64,000 nt of DNA, taken from contig NZ_CP007055.1 in the NCBI RefSeq assembly GCF_000517625.1, forward strand, positions 1,426,001-1,490,000, given 5' to 3'. The stretch comes from Halostagnicola larsenii XH-48 (GTDB lineage Archaea > Halobacteriota > Halobacteria > Halobacteriales > Natrialbaceae). The notes under the pieces are model-generated. The model made no database searches. It worked only from the letters and a program-made list of their open reading frames with translations, and was not told the DNA's origin. Made by a program: the position numbers and the translations under genes. Shown one piece after another: positions 8,501 through 17,419 of this stretch. The first letter of the stretch is position 1. Every line of letters begins with the position of its first letter.

Positions 8501-10078
8501 TCACTCGCTGACCCAATCGGCGAAACTCCCCTCAAGGAGCGTCTCCGATTGGCGCTCGACGTACCGGCGTTGCATCGATTCGATCGCCGTCTCGAGGTCC
8601 TCGCCCGACTCGAGCGCCCGACTCACTTCGTCGTGTTTCCACTGGGCTGGCGTGAGCCCCTGTCGGACGCGCCGCCTGAGCGGGTAGAGGTACTTCGCGG
8701 CTTCTTCCTCCGTGAGTCCGCGATTCGTCAGGCCGTCTTCGGCGTGGGCAAGCAGGTCGTCGTAGAGCTCGAACGAGTCGGTCGTCTCCTTGCCGTCGTT
8801 GGTGATCCACGTCATGTCCGCGTCGAGACCGTCGCGCATCGCGGCGTAGAAGTTCTCGTGGGCGTGCTCCCAGTCGAGTTCGTAGACCGGGTGCTCGAGG
8901 CGGACCAGACTCTCGAGCAGGCCTGCGAAGGCGGCCTGAAAGGCGACCGAATCCCGAACCGTCGGCTGGGCGGGGATGGGTCGGAACTCGATGCGGGCGT
9001 TGGCGGCCGAGCGCGTCGCGCCGTCGAAGACGGGCCGAACCCACCGCCAGTAGGTGCCGTGCTTGCGCCGGAAGTGCGGGAACTGGTCGTCGAACCGGTC
9101 GCCGGTTTCGACGGGCATCGGCACGAGCGTGTCGTCCTCGACGATCCGTTCGATCGCTTCTTCGATCTGCCCGAGGTCGCGCGGGAACCGCACCTTCCCC
9201 TCGGAGGTGTGGCGTTCGTTGAGGACGCTTTCGAAGACGCTGATCCGGTGTTCCATCCACGCGTCCGCGAGGATATCGTCCGGCGCCGCGCCCTCGTCGT
9301 AACAGTCCGCGGGGAAGAACGGGGAGTTGACGCCAAGCGCCAAAAGCGGCCCAGCGATGCGCAGCGCGTAGTTGAAATACAGCGGGAGGTCGATCGCGTG
9401 GGGAACCTGATAGTGCGGCTGGATCGACGTGATCAGGCTCTCTGGCATGACGGTGTCGGCCTCGAGGCTCACGTTCGGCGCGTCGATTTCCATCGCCGCC
9501 GACCGGGCACGGTCCGTGTTCGCCATCGCGTGGTAGCGCCCGGAGTCGCTCATGTTCGTCGCGATCCGGATCTGCGTGCCGTCGTCTCCCTGCCCGGCCG
9601 TTTCGCCGTCGTCACCATCCACGACCGTCCGTTCGACGCTGTCCGTGAGGTAGGTCGTCGCATCCTCTCCCTCCGGCGGTATCGTCCACATGGCGTCGCT
9701 GACGAGACGCATCCCTTCGGAGTTGGTCACGTCGAGCGCCGTCCGCAGGCGCGCTTTGACCTCCGACTCCTGGGCTCGGAGGCCGTCAGCGTTCAGCGGC
9801 TGGGGGCTCGTCGTCATCTCCGCGTTGTGGAGCCCGAGTTCCTTCTCGAATCCGATCAGTTCGAGGAGACGCCGCGGGACCCGCCGGAGCGAACACGCGT
9901 CGGATTCGATCGCGTAGAACTCGTACTCGAGGCCGACGATCGCCTGTGGGTTGTCGAACACGCCGTCGTCGAGCGCCTGAATAATCGTTTCGGCGTCAGC
10001 CTCGGCCCTAGAGCGAAACTCCTCGGCGTCGACCGTCAGTACGTCCGCAACCCGCGCAGCGAGTTCCTCCTCTGGCAT
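8501..10078 (-). CDS. Glutamate-cysteine-ligase-like protein (GCS2 superfamily)
   Basis: A 525-residue acidic soluble protein. Features of the carboxylate-amine ligase / GCS2 group are the early VGLEYEFYAIE strand (acidic metal site) and GLHNAEMTTSPQPLN, then SIQPHYQVPHAIDLPLYFNY and NARIEFRPIPAQPTVRD, matching the order of the ATP/Mg and substrate loops in these enzymes. It is markedly longer than the ~350-residue YbdK-type ligases, with a helical C-terminal extension. Haloarchaea make gamma-glutamylcysteine, but I cannot say that this is that enzyme. It is divergent from the DNA ligase gene across a 173-bp spacer. Confidence 0.75.
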   Translation of the reverse strand: MPEEELAARVADVLTVDAEEFRSRAEADAETIIQALDDGVFDNPQAIVGLEYEFYAIESDACSLRRVPRRLLELIGFEKELGLHNAEMTTSPQPLNADGLRAQESEVKARLRTALDVTNSEGMRLVSDAMWTIPPEGEDATTYLTDSVERTVVDGDDGETAGQGDDGTQIRIATNMSDSGRYHAMANTDRARSAAMEIDAPNVSLEADTVMPESLITSIQPHYQVPHAIDLPLYFNYALRIAGPLLALGVNSPFFPADCYDEGAAPDDILADAWMEHRISVFESVLNERHTSEGKVRFPRDLGQIEEAIERIVEDDTLVPMPVETGDRFDDQFPHFRRKHGTYWRWVRPVFDGATRSAANARIEFRPIPAQPTVRDSVAFQAAFAGLLESLVRLEHPVYELDWEHAHENFYAAMRDGLDADMTWITNDGKETTDSFELYDDLLAHAEDGLTNRGLTEEEAAKYLYPLRRRVRQGLTPAQWKHDEVSRALESGEDLETAIESMQRRYVERQSETLLEGSFADWVSE

Positions 10079-10218
10079 ACGTGCGAGTGAGTTCCCGATT
10101 GCCTTGAAGGCACGCCCATCGAGACGGTGCTGTGACCGCTTCGAACGACTCTCTCGATTGTGGCTGGGTCAAAACGGGATACCGCGCAAGTGCCGTCAAT
10201 CCGTGTCGCCAGTCAGTT

Positions 10219-10226
10219 CGTTTAAC
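10219..10226 (+). promoter_or_regulatory. TATA box of the DNA ligase gene
   Basis: CGTTTAAC is centred about 29 nt before the ATG at 10252, in the divergent spacer with the GCS2-like gene. Confidence 0.5.
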
Positions 10227-10251
10227 ACCGTCAGTTACGTAGCCACCGCCG

Positions 10252-12090
10252 ATGGAGTTCGCCACGTTCACGGAGCGGGTCGCCGCGATCGAAGCCGAGC
10301 CAGCGGATCTCGAAATCGTCGACCACGTGAGGGCCCTTCTCGAGGAGAGCACGGCGGATAGCTCGGGCGACGAACAGTGCGGTGGCGAACAGATTCCGGA
10401 CGAACAGGGGAGTGGCGAGCAGGCTGTGGACGACCGCGGCGGTGGCGACCGAACTGCAGCCGAACTCGAGATCCTCGCGCGGTTCGTGCAGGGCCGAGTC
10501 TTTCCGGCGTGGGATTCGACGACGCTCGATATCGGCCCGAGTTCGTGTTACGAGGCGATCGCTCGCGCTGCGGGAACGAACGTCAGCCCGGTCAACGTGG
10601 AGGATCGACTCGCGGAGCTGGGTGAAATCGGCGAGGTCGCCGCCAGTTACGAGTACGGCGGCCAGCAGGGTTTGGGGGCGTTCACCGACACTGCTGGTGA
10701 CGCGGGCGGGGACTCGCTTACCGTCCGCGAGGTCGACCGAACGCTCCGCGATCTCGCGGCGGCGGACGGCGACGGCAGCGCCGACCGGAAGATCGACATC
10801 CTCTTCGGCCTGTTCAACCGCTGCTCGAGCGAGGAAGCGAGATACCTCGCCAGGCTCGTCCTCTCGGAGATGCGAATCGGCGTCGGCGAAGGCACGGTAC
10901 GGGATGCGATCGCGGCCGCGTTCGACGTCCCGACCGACCGAGTCGAACGCGCGTTACAGGTGTCGAACGACTACGGCCGGGTCGCTCGCGTGGCTCGCGA
11001 GGACGGACGCGCTGGCCTCGACGCGATGGACCTCGAGGTTGGCCGGCCGGTGCAGGCGATGCTCGCCCAGACGGGCACGGTGACAGGCGTGCTCGAGGAG
11101 TGGTCTGAAGCCGCCGTCGAGTGGAAGTACGACGGCGCGCGAGTCCAACTTCACTACGACCCCGATCCCGAACGAACGGGAGAATCGAAGGCCGAGGTCC
11201 GCGTCTTCTCGAGGAACATGGAGGACGTGACCGACGCGCTTCCGGAGGTCGTTGAGTTCGCCGAGGAAACCCTCGAGCGACCGGCCATCCTCGACGGGGA
11301 AGTCGTTGCCGTCGACGAGGACGGCTCCCCGCTTCCCTTTCAGGAAGTGCTCAAACGCTTTCGGCGGAAACACGACATTGCAAAAGCGCGCGAGAACGTG
11401 ACCGTTCGCCCGGTGTTCTTCGACTGTCTCCACGCCGACGGTACTGATCTCCTCGAGTCGCCGCTTACGGCCCGACACGAGCAACTCGTCGAACTACTTG
11501 CGGAAGGCGACGGGGCTGCTGGCGATTCTCCCGACGAGATTCGAGGACTCTCCCTGCTCTGGCGAACGGACGACCCCGAGGAAATCGAGGCGATCGACGC
11601 CGAAGCCCTCGAGGCCGGCCACGAGGGAATCATGCTCAAAGATCCCGACTCGACGTACTCGCCGGGACGGCGCGGGAAGCACTGGCGAAAGCGCAAACCC
11701 GACGTGGAGACGTTAGATTGTGTGGTGACCGGTGCCGAGTGGGGCGAGGGTCGGCGCGCGACCTTCCTCGGCACCTTCGAACTTTCGGTGCGTGCTGACG
11801 ATTCCGACGGGGCCCTCGAGACGGTCGGCAAGGTCGCGACCGGTATCACCGACGAGACGCTAGCGGATCTGACAGACTTGCTCGAGCCACACATCATCGC
11901 TGAAACGGGACAGGAGGTGGATCTCGAGCCCGAAATCGTCTTCGAGGTCGGCTACGAGGAAATCCAATCGTCGCCGACCTATTCGTCGGGCTACGCGCTG
12001 CGCTTTCCGCGGTTTCAGGGCGTGCGCCACGACAAGAACCCGTCAGATGCGGACTCGATCGAGCGCCTCGAGCGACTACAGGGCCAATGA
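10252..12090 (+). CDS. lig: ATP-dependent DNA ligase
   Basis: A 612-residue replicative/repair DNA ligase. The N-terminal DNA-binding domain is helical (to about 270). The nucleotidyl-transferase domain holds the AMP-accepting lysine K292 in KYDGARVQ, with downstream motifs VRVFSRNMEDVT, ILDGEVVAV, FDCLHADGTDL, EGIMLKDPDS and KHWRKRKPD. An OB-fold domain ends with YALRFPRFQGVRHDK. Haloarchaeal orthologues that I remember are about 585 residues. The excess is explained by an acidic low-complexity insert (about residues 33-69) with repeated DEQ/GEQ units, which interrupts the first domain. It is transcribed alone. Confidence 0.97.
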   Translation: MEFATFTERVAAIEAEPADLEIVDHVRALLEESTADSSGDEQCGGEQIPDEQGSGEQAVDDRGGGDRTAAELEILARFVQGRVFPAWDSTTLDIGPSSCYEAIARAAGTNVSPVNVEDRLAELGEIGEVAASYEYGGQQGLGAFTDTAGDAGGDSLTVREVDRTLRDLAAADGDGSADRKIDILFGLFNRCSSEEARYLARLVLSEMRIGVGEGTVRDAIAAAFDVPTDRVERALQVSNDYGRVARVAREDGRAGLDAMDLEVGRPVQAMLAQTGTVTGVLEEWSEAAVEWKYDGARVQLHYDPDPERTGESKAEVRVFSRNMEDVTDALPEVVEFAEETLERPAILDGEVVAVDEDGSPLPFQEVLKRFRRKHDIAKARENVTVRPVFFDCLHADGTDLLESPLTARHEQLVELLAEGDGAAGDSPDEIRGLSLLWRTDDPEEIEAIDAEALEAGHEGIMLKDPDSTYSPGRRGKHWRKRKPDVETLDCVVTGAEWGEGRRATFLGTFELSVRADDSDGALETVGKVATGITDETLADLTDLLEPHIIAETGQEVDLEPEIVFEVGYEEIQSSPTYSSGYALRFPRFQGVRHDKNPSDADSIERLERLQGQ

Positions 12091-12229
12091 ACGACGGGGT
12101 ACGGGTTGCCCGATTCTCTCCCTGACGCGGGAGTCGTCGCTAACCGAACATGTCGTTCACTTCACGACCGAGGGTGATAGACGCACCATTTGATTTACAG
12201 GATCTATGGCCCTATATTCGCTCAATTAC

Positions 12230-12241
12230 AAAAATAATTAA
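12230..12241 (+). promoter_or_regulatory. TATA box of the SDR gene
   Basis: AAAATAATTAAG in an AT-rich patch puts the transcription start near 12260, which favours the ATG at 12270 over the one at 12252. Confidence 0.5.
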
Positions 12242-12269
12242 GAGCGCGTAGATGGGGATCAATTATGTC

Positions 12270-13049
12270 ATGGCTATCGAATCGGACACGCGAACGGTAA
12301 TCGTAACGGGCTCGACGAGGGGACTGGGGAAGCGTATCGCGGGACAATTCGCGGAAAACGGCGATAATGTCGTCATTTGTTCGCGATCGCTCGAGGACTG
12401 TGAACGGGTCGTCGAGGAATTCGAAGGGAACGACGGCACCGCTTACGCGGTCGAAGTCGACGTGAGCGAGAGATCATCCGTCGAAAACTTGATCGATGAA
12501 ACCGTCGACCGTTTCGGTCGTCTCGACGTTCTGGTAAACAACGCGGGTATTAACATCCGCGGTCCTGCGGAGGAGCTGACGCCCGAGGACTGGCAGCAGG
12601 TTATCGATGTGAACTTGACGGGAGCCTTCTTCTGTGCGCAGGCGGCCGGCGCCAGAATGATCGAACAGGGCGACGGCGGTGATATCGTTAACATTTCGAG
12701 CATGATGGGGAGCATGGGCCAACAGGATCGGACGCCGTACAACACGGCGAAGGGAGGCGTCAACAATCTCACCCGGTGTCTCGCCGTCGAGTGGGCGGAA
12801 CACGATATCCACGTAAACGCGCTCGCACCGGGGTACATCATGACGGAGATGGTCGAACAAGCACAGGACGATACGGGATTCGACGAACAGGATATTAGGG
12901 ATCGGACACCGCTCGATCGGTTCGGGACGCCGGAGGAAGTGGCGAACTGCGTCGAGTTCCTCGCTTCGAAAGACAACTTCGTCACGGGCGAGGTGCTCAC
13001 CGCCGATGGCGGCTGGACGGCGTTCGGCTGGGGCTGTAAAGATAACTGA
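12270..13049 (+). CDS. SDR-family NAD(P)-dependent oxidoreductase
   Basis: A 259-residue classical short-chain dehydrogenase. Motifs: cofactor loop TGSTRGLG near the N-terminus, NNAG, the catalytic serine in NISSMMGS, the YNTAKGG (YxxxK) dyad, and the C-terminal DGGWTAFGWG tail. The best match by eye is the gluconate 5-dehydrogenase / 2-deoxy-D-gluconate 3-dehydrogenase / 3-oxoacyl reductase-like group; the substrate is not decidable. I prefer the ATG at 12270 because GGGGATCA, close to the haloarchaeal ribosome site, lies 7 nt upstream and the TATA box places the transcript start after 12252. The gene is flanked by spacers of 179 and 209 bp, so it is probably monocistronic. Confidence 0.92.
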   Translation: MAIESDTRTVIVTGSTRGLGKRIAGQFAENGDNVVICSRSLEDCERVVEEFEGNDGTAYAVEVDVSERSSVENLIDETVDRFGRLDVLVNNAGINIRGPAEELTPEDWQQVIDVNLTGAFFCAQAAGARMIEQGDGGDIVNISSMMGSMGQQDRTPYNTAKGGVNNLTRCLAVEWAEHDIHVNALAPGYIMTEMVEQAQDDTGFDEQDIRDRTPLDRFGTPEEVANCVEFLASKDNFVTGEVLTADGGWTAFGWGCKDN

Positions 13050-13227
13050 CAGTACTCGATGTCGACGATTCGGCGATCGCGGTGTACATCGACCGCGTTC
13101 GAACGGTGTCTCCTCCCGATCGCTAACAATCCGTCGTACCGATTCGGCCCGCGGCCCGCTCTCTGCTCGCCGCCGCACAGCGCGGGTCGCCACGGTCCGC
13201 GATGTGCGACTGACCACATGTAAGCAC

Positions 13228-13236
13228 CCTTAAGAG
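13228..13236 (+). promoter_or_regulatory. TATA box of the hisC operon
   Basis: CCTTAAGAG is centred 27 nt before the hisC ATG at 13259, which implies a leaderless mRNA for the three-gene operon. Confidence 0.6.
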
Positions 13237-13258
13237 CCACGGGAAACAGGATTCGCGT

Positions 13259-14419
13259 ATGCAACCGCGCGACCTGTCCGACCACGTCGCATACCAGGCC
13301 GGTCGGGGGATCGAGGAGGTCGCCCGCGAACTCGGGCGTGATCCCGCCGAATTCATCAAACTCGCCTCCAACGAGAATCCCCACGGTCCCTCGCCCGCCG
13401 CCGTCGAGGCTATCCGCGAGACCGCCTCGAGCGTCAACGCCTACCCGAAAGCCGCCCACGCGGACCTCACCGCGGCTATCGCATCCGAGTGGGACGTCGA
13501 CGACTCGCAGGTGTGGCTCGCAAACGGCGGCGACGGCGCGCTCGATTACCTCCACCGGGCGATGCTCGAGCCGGATGACGCCGTGTTGGTTCCCGAACCC
13601 GGCTTCGCCTACTACGGCATGAGCGCTCGATTTCACCACGGCGCGGTCAAGACCTACGCCCTCGAGCGGACCGAGGATTTCGAACAGACCGCCGATCCCG
13701 TGCTCGAGGCCTACGCCGGCGAACGGGTCGTCTACCTGACGAGTCCGCACAACCCGACGGGCACGACGATCGGTCTCGAGGAAATCGAGCGCGTCGCCGA
13801 GGAAACAGCCGACGACACGCTCGTCGTCGTCGACGAGGCCTACGGCGAGTTCGCCGCGGTCGACAGCGCGCTCGCGCTGATCCAGGGTCGCGACGGATAC
13901 GACGCTCGAGACGATGTTGCGACCCTGCGGACGTTCTCGAAAGCCTACGGCCTCGCCGGGGTCAGGCTCGGGTACGCCGTCGTTCCCGAGCAGTGGGCCG
14001 ACGCCTACGCACGCGTGAACACCCCATTTGCGGCGAGCGAACTGGCCTGTCGCGCGGGGCTGGCGGCCTTCGACGACGACGAGCACGTTCGACACACCGT
14101 CGAAACGACCCGCGCCTCGCGCGAGTACATGCGCGAGAACGTCGACGCGCACGTCTGGCCGAGCGAGGGAAATTTCGTCCTCGTCGCAGTGGGTGACGCC
14201 TCGGCCGTCGCCGAAGCAATGCAAGCGCGGGGCGTCATCGTCCGCGACTGTACGAGTTTTGGCTTACCGGGGTGTATCCGGATCACCTGCGGGACCGACG
14301 CCGAAACCGAACGTGCGGTCGAGACGCTCAATGCGGTCCTCGCGGACCTTGGACTCCCCGATGGCGCGGCGAGCGACGACAGTGCGGACCCGAACGCGCC
14401 GGAGGTGTCCGACTCGTGA
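13259..14419 (+). CDS. hisC: Histidinol-phosphate aminotransferase
   Basis: A 386-residue fold-type I PLP aminotransferase of histidine biosynthesis, which converts imidazole-acetol phosphate to histidinol phosphate. Seen: KLASNENPHGPS and NAYPKA near the N-terminus, LANGGDGALDYL, TSPHNPTGT, VVDEAYGEF, the PLP lysine K228 in TFSKAYGLAGVRLGY, and the arginine-containing IRITCGT near the C-terminus. The last 25 residues are an acidic tail. It heads a tightly packed operon: the GTG of the adenylate-kinase-like gene overlaps its stop codon. Confidence 0.96.
   Translation: MQPRDLSDHVAYQAGRGIEEVARELGRDPAEFIKLASNENPHGPSPAAVEAIRETASSVNAYPKAAHADLTAAIASEWDVDDSQVWLANGGDGALDYLHRAMLEPDDAVLVPEPGFAYYGMSARFHHGAVKTYALERTEDFEQTADPVLEAYAGERVVYLTSPHNPTGTTIGLEEIERVAEETADDTLVVVDEAYGEFAAVDSALALIQGRDGYDARDDVATLRTFSKAYGLAGVRLGYAVVPEQWADAYARVNTPFAASELACRAGLAAFDDDEHVRHTVETTRASREYMRENVDAHVWPSEGNFVLVAVGDASAVAEAMQARGVIVRDCTSFGLPGCIRITCGTDAETERAVETLNAVLADLGLPDGAASDDSADPNAPEVSDS
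14401..14407 (+). promoter_or_regulatory. Ribosome binding site inside hisC for the kinase gene
   Basis: GGAGGTG, an almost perfect haloarchaeal Shine-Dalgarno, ends 8 nt before a GTG at 14416. It selects that GTG, which overlaps the hisC stop, as the start of the next gene. Confidence 0.8.
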
Positions 14420-14976
14420 GAGTCGCCGTCACGGGCACCCCCGGAACCGGAAAGACCACCGCGACGAACGCGCTCGCGACTCGAGTGGCCGAAGAAGATT
14501 CAGCAGCCGATAGTTTCTCTATCGGTGATTCGACGCTCGAGGTCGTCCACCTCAACGACGTGCTCGAAGACGAGGCGTTGTACACCGAGGTCGACGAGGA
14601 CCGCCAGAGCAAGGTCGCGGACATGGACGCGCTCGGGGAGTGGCTCGAGGGGACGGACGACGCGCTGATCGAATCCCATCTCGCACACCACTTCGACGCC
14701 GATCGGGTCGCCGTGTTGCGATGCGAGCCGGAAACGCTCGAAACGCGACTCACCGAACGCGGCGAGACGGCGGAAAAAGCGAGCGAAAACGCCGAGAGCG
14801 AAGCCCTCGACGTAATCCTCGGCGAAGCCGTCGACCGCCACGGCCTCGAGTCGGTGTACGAAATCGACACGACGAATCGGACGCCCGAGGCGGTCGCCGA
14901 CGCCCTCGAAGCGGTCGTGATAGGCGAGCGCGAACCGTCTGCCGGCGATGTCGACTTCATGGGGTATCTCGCATGA
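14416..14976 (+). CDS. Adenylate kinase family protein (AK6/Fap7 type)
   Basis: A 186-residue P-loop kinase. The nucleotide loop GTPGTGKT is at residues 7-14; then VVHLNDVL, the LIESHLAHHF helix and VLRCEPETLETRLTERG (lid region) follow, as in the archaeal AK6/Fap7/hCINAP group. That group has adenylate kinase activity and, in eukaryotes and archaea, a role in 18S/16S rRNA 3' processing with uS11. The GTG start is supported by the strong ribosome site and the 4-nt overlap with hisC. Its stop codon overlaps the ATG of the next gene (ATGA). Confidence 0.92.
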   Translation: MRVAVTGTPGTGKTTATNALATRVAEEDSAADSFSIGDSTLEVVHLNDVLEDEALYTEVDEDRQSKVADMDALGEWLEGTDDALIESHLAHHFDADRVAVLRCEPETLETRLTERGETAEKASENAESEALDVILGEAVDRHGLESVYEIDTTNRTPEAVADALEAVVIGEREPSAGDVDFMGYLA

Positions 14977-15587
14977 CGCTGGATCAGTTCAGGCCGTACA
15001 TCTCGAAATTCCTGGATCCCTTCGTCAAGGGATTCGACCGGATCGGGATGACGCCGAACGGGGTCAGCGTGCTGGCGTTCGGCATGGCCGTCGCGGCGGC
15101 CGTCGCCTTCGCGCTCGGCGGTCGAGGGGATCCGATCTGGTTCGTCGGTGCGGCGATCCTCGTCTTCGTCAACGGCTGGTTGGATATCATCGACGGCGCG
15201 CTCGCGCGCGAGCAGAACGTCGCCTCAGCCGGCGGCGACCTCCTCGATCACGTTCTGGATCGGTACGCTGACATCGTCGTCATCGCCGGACTGGCCGCTG
15301 GCATCGAGAATTACGTGCTCGGATTCCTCGCAGTTACCGGCGTCGTGATGACCTCCTACCTCGGAACGCAGGCGCAGGCGGTCGGTCTCGATCGAGTGTA
15401 CGGCGGCCTCGTCGGGAGAGCGGACCGACTCGCGATCATCGGGATCGTGGGCTTTCTCGCCTACCCGCTCGCGGACGCGACACCGGGCGGACTCACCGTC
15501 GTCGGTTGGCTCTTGGTGTTCCTCGGCGTCGTCGGCCACCTCACCGCGCTGCAGCGATTTTACTACTCCTGGTCGGCGCTCGAGTGA
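14973..15587 (+). CDS. CDP-alcohol phosphatidyltransferase family protein
   Basis: A 204-residue membrane enzyme that joins an alcohol phosphate to a CDP-activated lipid. The full signature D-x2-DG-x2-AR-x8-G-x3-D-x3-D is present (D71, D74, G75, A78, R79, G88, D92, D96), which gives the two-metal active site. Five to six hydrophobic helices are visible. In archaea the product could be archaetidylinositol phosphate or archaetidylglycerol phosphate; the residues seen do not choose. It is the third gene of the hisC operon, reading from an ATGA overlap. Confidence 0.92.
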   Translation: MTLDQFRPYISKFLDPFVKGFDRIGMTPNGVSVLAFGMAVAAAVAFALGGRGDPIWFVGAAILVFVNGWLDIIDGALAREQNVASAGGDLLDHVLDRYADIVVIAGLAAGIENYVLGFLAVTGVVMTSYLGTQAQAVGLDRVYGGLVGRADRLAIIGIVGFLAYPLADATPGGLTVVGWLLVFLGVVGHLTALQRFYYSWSALE

Positions 15588-15652
15588 GCGCTGCGCACAC
15601 GAACTGCTCCGGACCGACGCCCTCGCGTTGTGGACTCGATGCTCGCCGCATG

Positions 15653-15660
15653 GTTTATCA
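15653..15660 (+). promoter_or_regulatory. TATA box of the aMBF1 gene
   Basis: GTTTATCA is centred about 28 nt upstream of the ATG at 15684, suiting a leaderless transcript. Confidence 0.55.
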
Positions 15661-15683
15661 CGCACCGGAATATAGACTCTCCC

Positions 15684-16241
15684 ATGGTTCAGTGCGAAAT
15701 GTGTGGCGCCGAGACGTCGTCCCCGAAAACGATCAAAGTTGAGGGTGCCAAGCTGGACGTGTGTTCGGATTGCACAGATTTCGGCACCGAGGTGAACACG
15801 GGCGCCTCGAGTTCGAGTACGTCGACGAAGTATTCGACGGGCTCGAGCTCCGGCGGCTCTTCGGGGTCGGGTTCGGGTGGCAACACCTCGAGTACGTCTT
15901 CGAGCAGTTCCACGAGTTCCGGCGGGTCGACCCGCAGAACGGACATGTTCGACGACATGGACGAGATCGCGACCGACTACGACGACCGGATCAGACAGGC
16001 TCGCGAACAGAAGGGCCTCAGCCAGTCGGAACTCGCGAACGAACTCAACGAGAAGGCGAGTCTCATCACGAAACTCGAGCGGGGGGACACGCTCCCGACC
16101 GACAGCGTGCAGTCGAAACTCGAGAAGTTCCTCGACGTGAGCCTCACCGGGGAAGGCGGCTCGAGCGAGGACGCTGACTGGGACGGCGGCTCCGCCAGCG
16201 GGAGTTATACCCTCGGCGACGTGGTCAAGCGAAAGGACTGA
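15684..16241 (+). CDS. Archaeal multiprotein bridging factor aMBF1
   Basis: A 185-residue transcription or translation factor. The N-terminal zinc ribbon has CEMCG at residues 4-8 and CSDC near 27-30. A serine/glycine-rich linker of about 45 residues follows. The cro/C1-type HTH at about 100-155 (IRQAREQKGLSQSELANELN, then SLITKLERGDTLPT) is the conserved core, and the C-terminus ends LGDVVKRKD as in the family. In eukaryotes MBF1 bridges TBP and activators; archaeal aMBF1 has also been linked to ribosomes. The ATG at 15684 starts directly at the zinc ribbon and fits the TATA box. Confidence 0.95.
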   Translation: MVQCEMCGAETSSPKTIKVEGAKLDVCSDCTDFGTEVNTGASSSSTSTKYSTGSSSGGSSGSGSGGNTSSTSSSSSTSSGGSTRRTDMFDDMDEIATDYDDRIRQAREQKGLSQSELANELNEKASLITKLERGDTLPTDSVQSKLEKFLDVSLTGEGGSSEDADWDGGSASGSYTLGDVVKRKD

Positions 16242-16349
16242 TCGGATACGCTGGGAAGTTCTCGGCCCTCGATACCTGCCGTCGACTTCTTCCAATCGGC
16301 TCGCTCGGCTGTCGAAACCTCTTTCTGTGCTCGCGGGCCTCTCTCGGGT

Positions 16350-16994
16350 ATGTTGATCCTCGTCAATCTGAAGACGTATCCGTGCGATCCAGTCGCCGTC
16401 GCGGAAGCCGTCCGCGACGTCGACGAGGAAACCGATGCTCGAGTCGCCGTCGCACCTCAGGCCGCTCACATAGAGCGAGTTGCGGCGACCGGCGTCGAAA
16501 CGTGGGCCCAGCACGTCGATCCGATCGACTACGGTAGCAATACCGGACACACGCTGGCCGAGTCGGTCGCCGAGGCCGGTGCTGTGGGAACGCTCATCAA
16601 CCACTCCGAGCAGCGGCTGAAACTCGCGGATATCGACGGCTCGGTTCGGGCCGCCGAACGAGCCGGACTCGAGACCATCGTCTGTGCGAACAACCCCGCA
16701 CAGATCGGCGCGAGCGCGGCGCTCGGGCCGGACGCCGTTGCCGTCGAACCGCCCGAACTCATCGGAACCGGAACGCCGGTCAGTCAGGCAGACCCCGATG
16801 TCGTCGAGGACGCAGTCGACGCTGCGAGTCGCGTCGACGACGACGTCTCGGTTCTCTGTGGCGCGGGAATCAGCACGGGCGACGACGTGGTCTCTGCCGG
16901 CGACCTCGGGGCGGAGGGAGTGTTGCTCGCAAGCGGCGTCGCGAAAGCAGACGATCCGAAAGCCGCACTCGAGGACCTCGTCGATCCGCTGTAA
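16350..16994 (+). CDS. tpiA: Triosephosphate isomerase
   Basis: A 214-residue archaeal-type short triosephosphate isomerase. It interconverts dihydroxyacetone phosphate and glyceraldehyde 3-phosphate. The catalytic residues are visible as K8 (NLKTY), H85 (INHSEQR) and E133 (AVEPPELIG), followed by CGAGIS and [11 protein letters not shown], the phosphate-binding loops. The length is about 30-40 residues shorter than bacterial TIM, normal for archaea. It is preceded by a 108-bp spacer and followed by a small unrelated gene. Confidence 0.97.
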   Translation: MLILVNLKTYPCDPVAVAEAVRDVDEETDARVAVAPQAAHIERVAATGVETWAQHVDPIDYGSNTGHTLAESVAEAGAVGTLINHSEQRLKLADIDGSVRAAERAGLETIVCANNPAQIGASAALGPDAVAVEPPELIGTGTPVSQADPDVVEDAVDAASRVDDDVSVLCGAGISTGDDVVSAGDLGAEGVLLASGVAKADDPKAALEDLVDPL

Positions 16995-17056
16995 CTGACA
17001 CCGCTGTCGCTTTGAACACGCCCACCCTTTTCGTGCTCGCTCGCAAACGTCCGTTA

Positions 17057-17419
17057 ATGAGCGACGACCGGCCGGTAGCCGTCACCCTCGAGAACCGATT
17101 GATGAGCAACGGCTACTACGTCACCGACTACGAGGAAACCGACGGCGGGATCGACCTCACCTACGAGGCGGTTAGCGAATCTGAAACCGTGACCAGCCAC
17201 GAAGTCGGCGTCGTCGTCCGGACGGTCCTCACGATCGACGACGAGCGCGAGGACTGGAATCCCGGTCGCCTCGAGGTGACTTCGACGACGACCGACGGCT
17301 CGGTTCGCGGGCGCTGGCACGTCGAGGCGAGCTGGTTTCGGGAACTCGCCGGTGGGCTCTCGTCGCTCGAGTTTTCCGAGCGCGTCCTCGAGACGGTGCG
17401 GACCCCTCTCGAAGAGTAG
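17057..17419 (+). CDS. Conserved haloarchaeal protein of unknown function
   Basis: A 120-residue soluble acidic protein starting MSDDRPVAVTLENRLMSNGY. Alternating strands (GYYVTDYEETDGGIDLTYEA, VGVVVRTVLTIDDE, GRLEVTSTTTDG) suggest a beta-rich fold with one C-terminal helix (FSERVLETVRTPLEE). No catalytic motif, cysteine pair or membrane segment is seen. The ATG at 17057 is chosen over that at 17012 because the upstream residues are basic and atypical. I do not recognise it. It lies 62 bp after tpiA and could be read from the same message. Confidence 0.75.
   Translation: MSDDRPVAVTLENRLMSNGYYVTDYEETDGGIDLTYEAVSESETVTSHEVGVVVRTVLTIDDEREDWNPGRLEVTSTTTDGSVRGRWHVEASWFRELAGGLSSLEFSERVLETVRTPLEE

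Noticed and set aside
10100-10112. 13-bp palindrome TGCCTT-G-AAGGCA between the GCS2-like and ligase genes
   Set aside because: Six-base arms are expected about 16 times per loop length in 64 kb, and the position is not tied to a promoter element.
12443-14224. 593-codon open frame on the minus strand
   Set aside because: Antisense of the SDR and hisC genes; long antisense frames are normal in high-GC haloarchaeal DNA.
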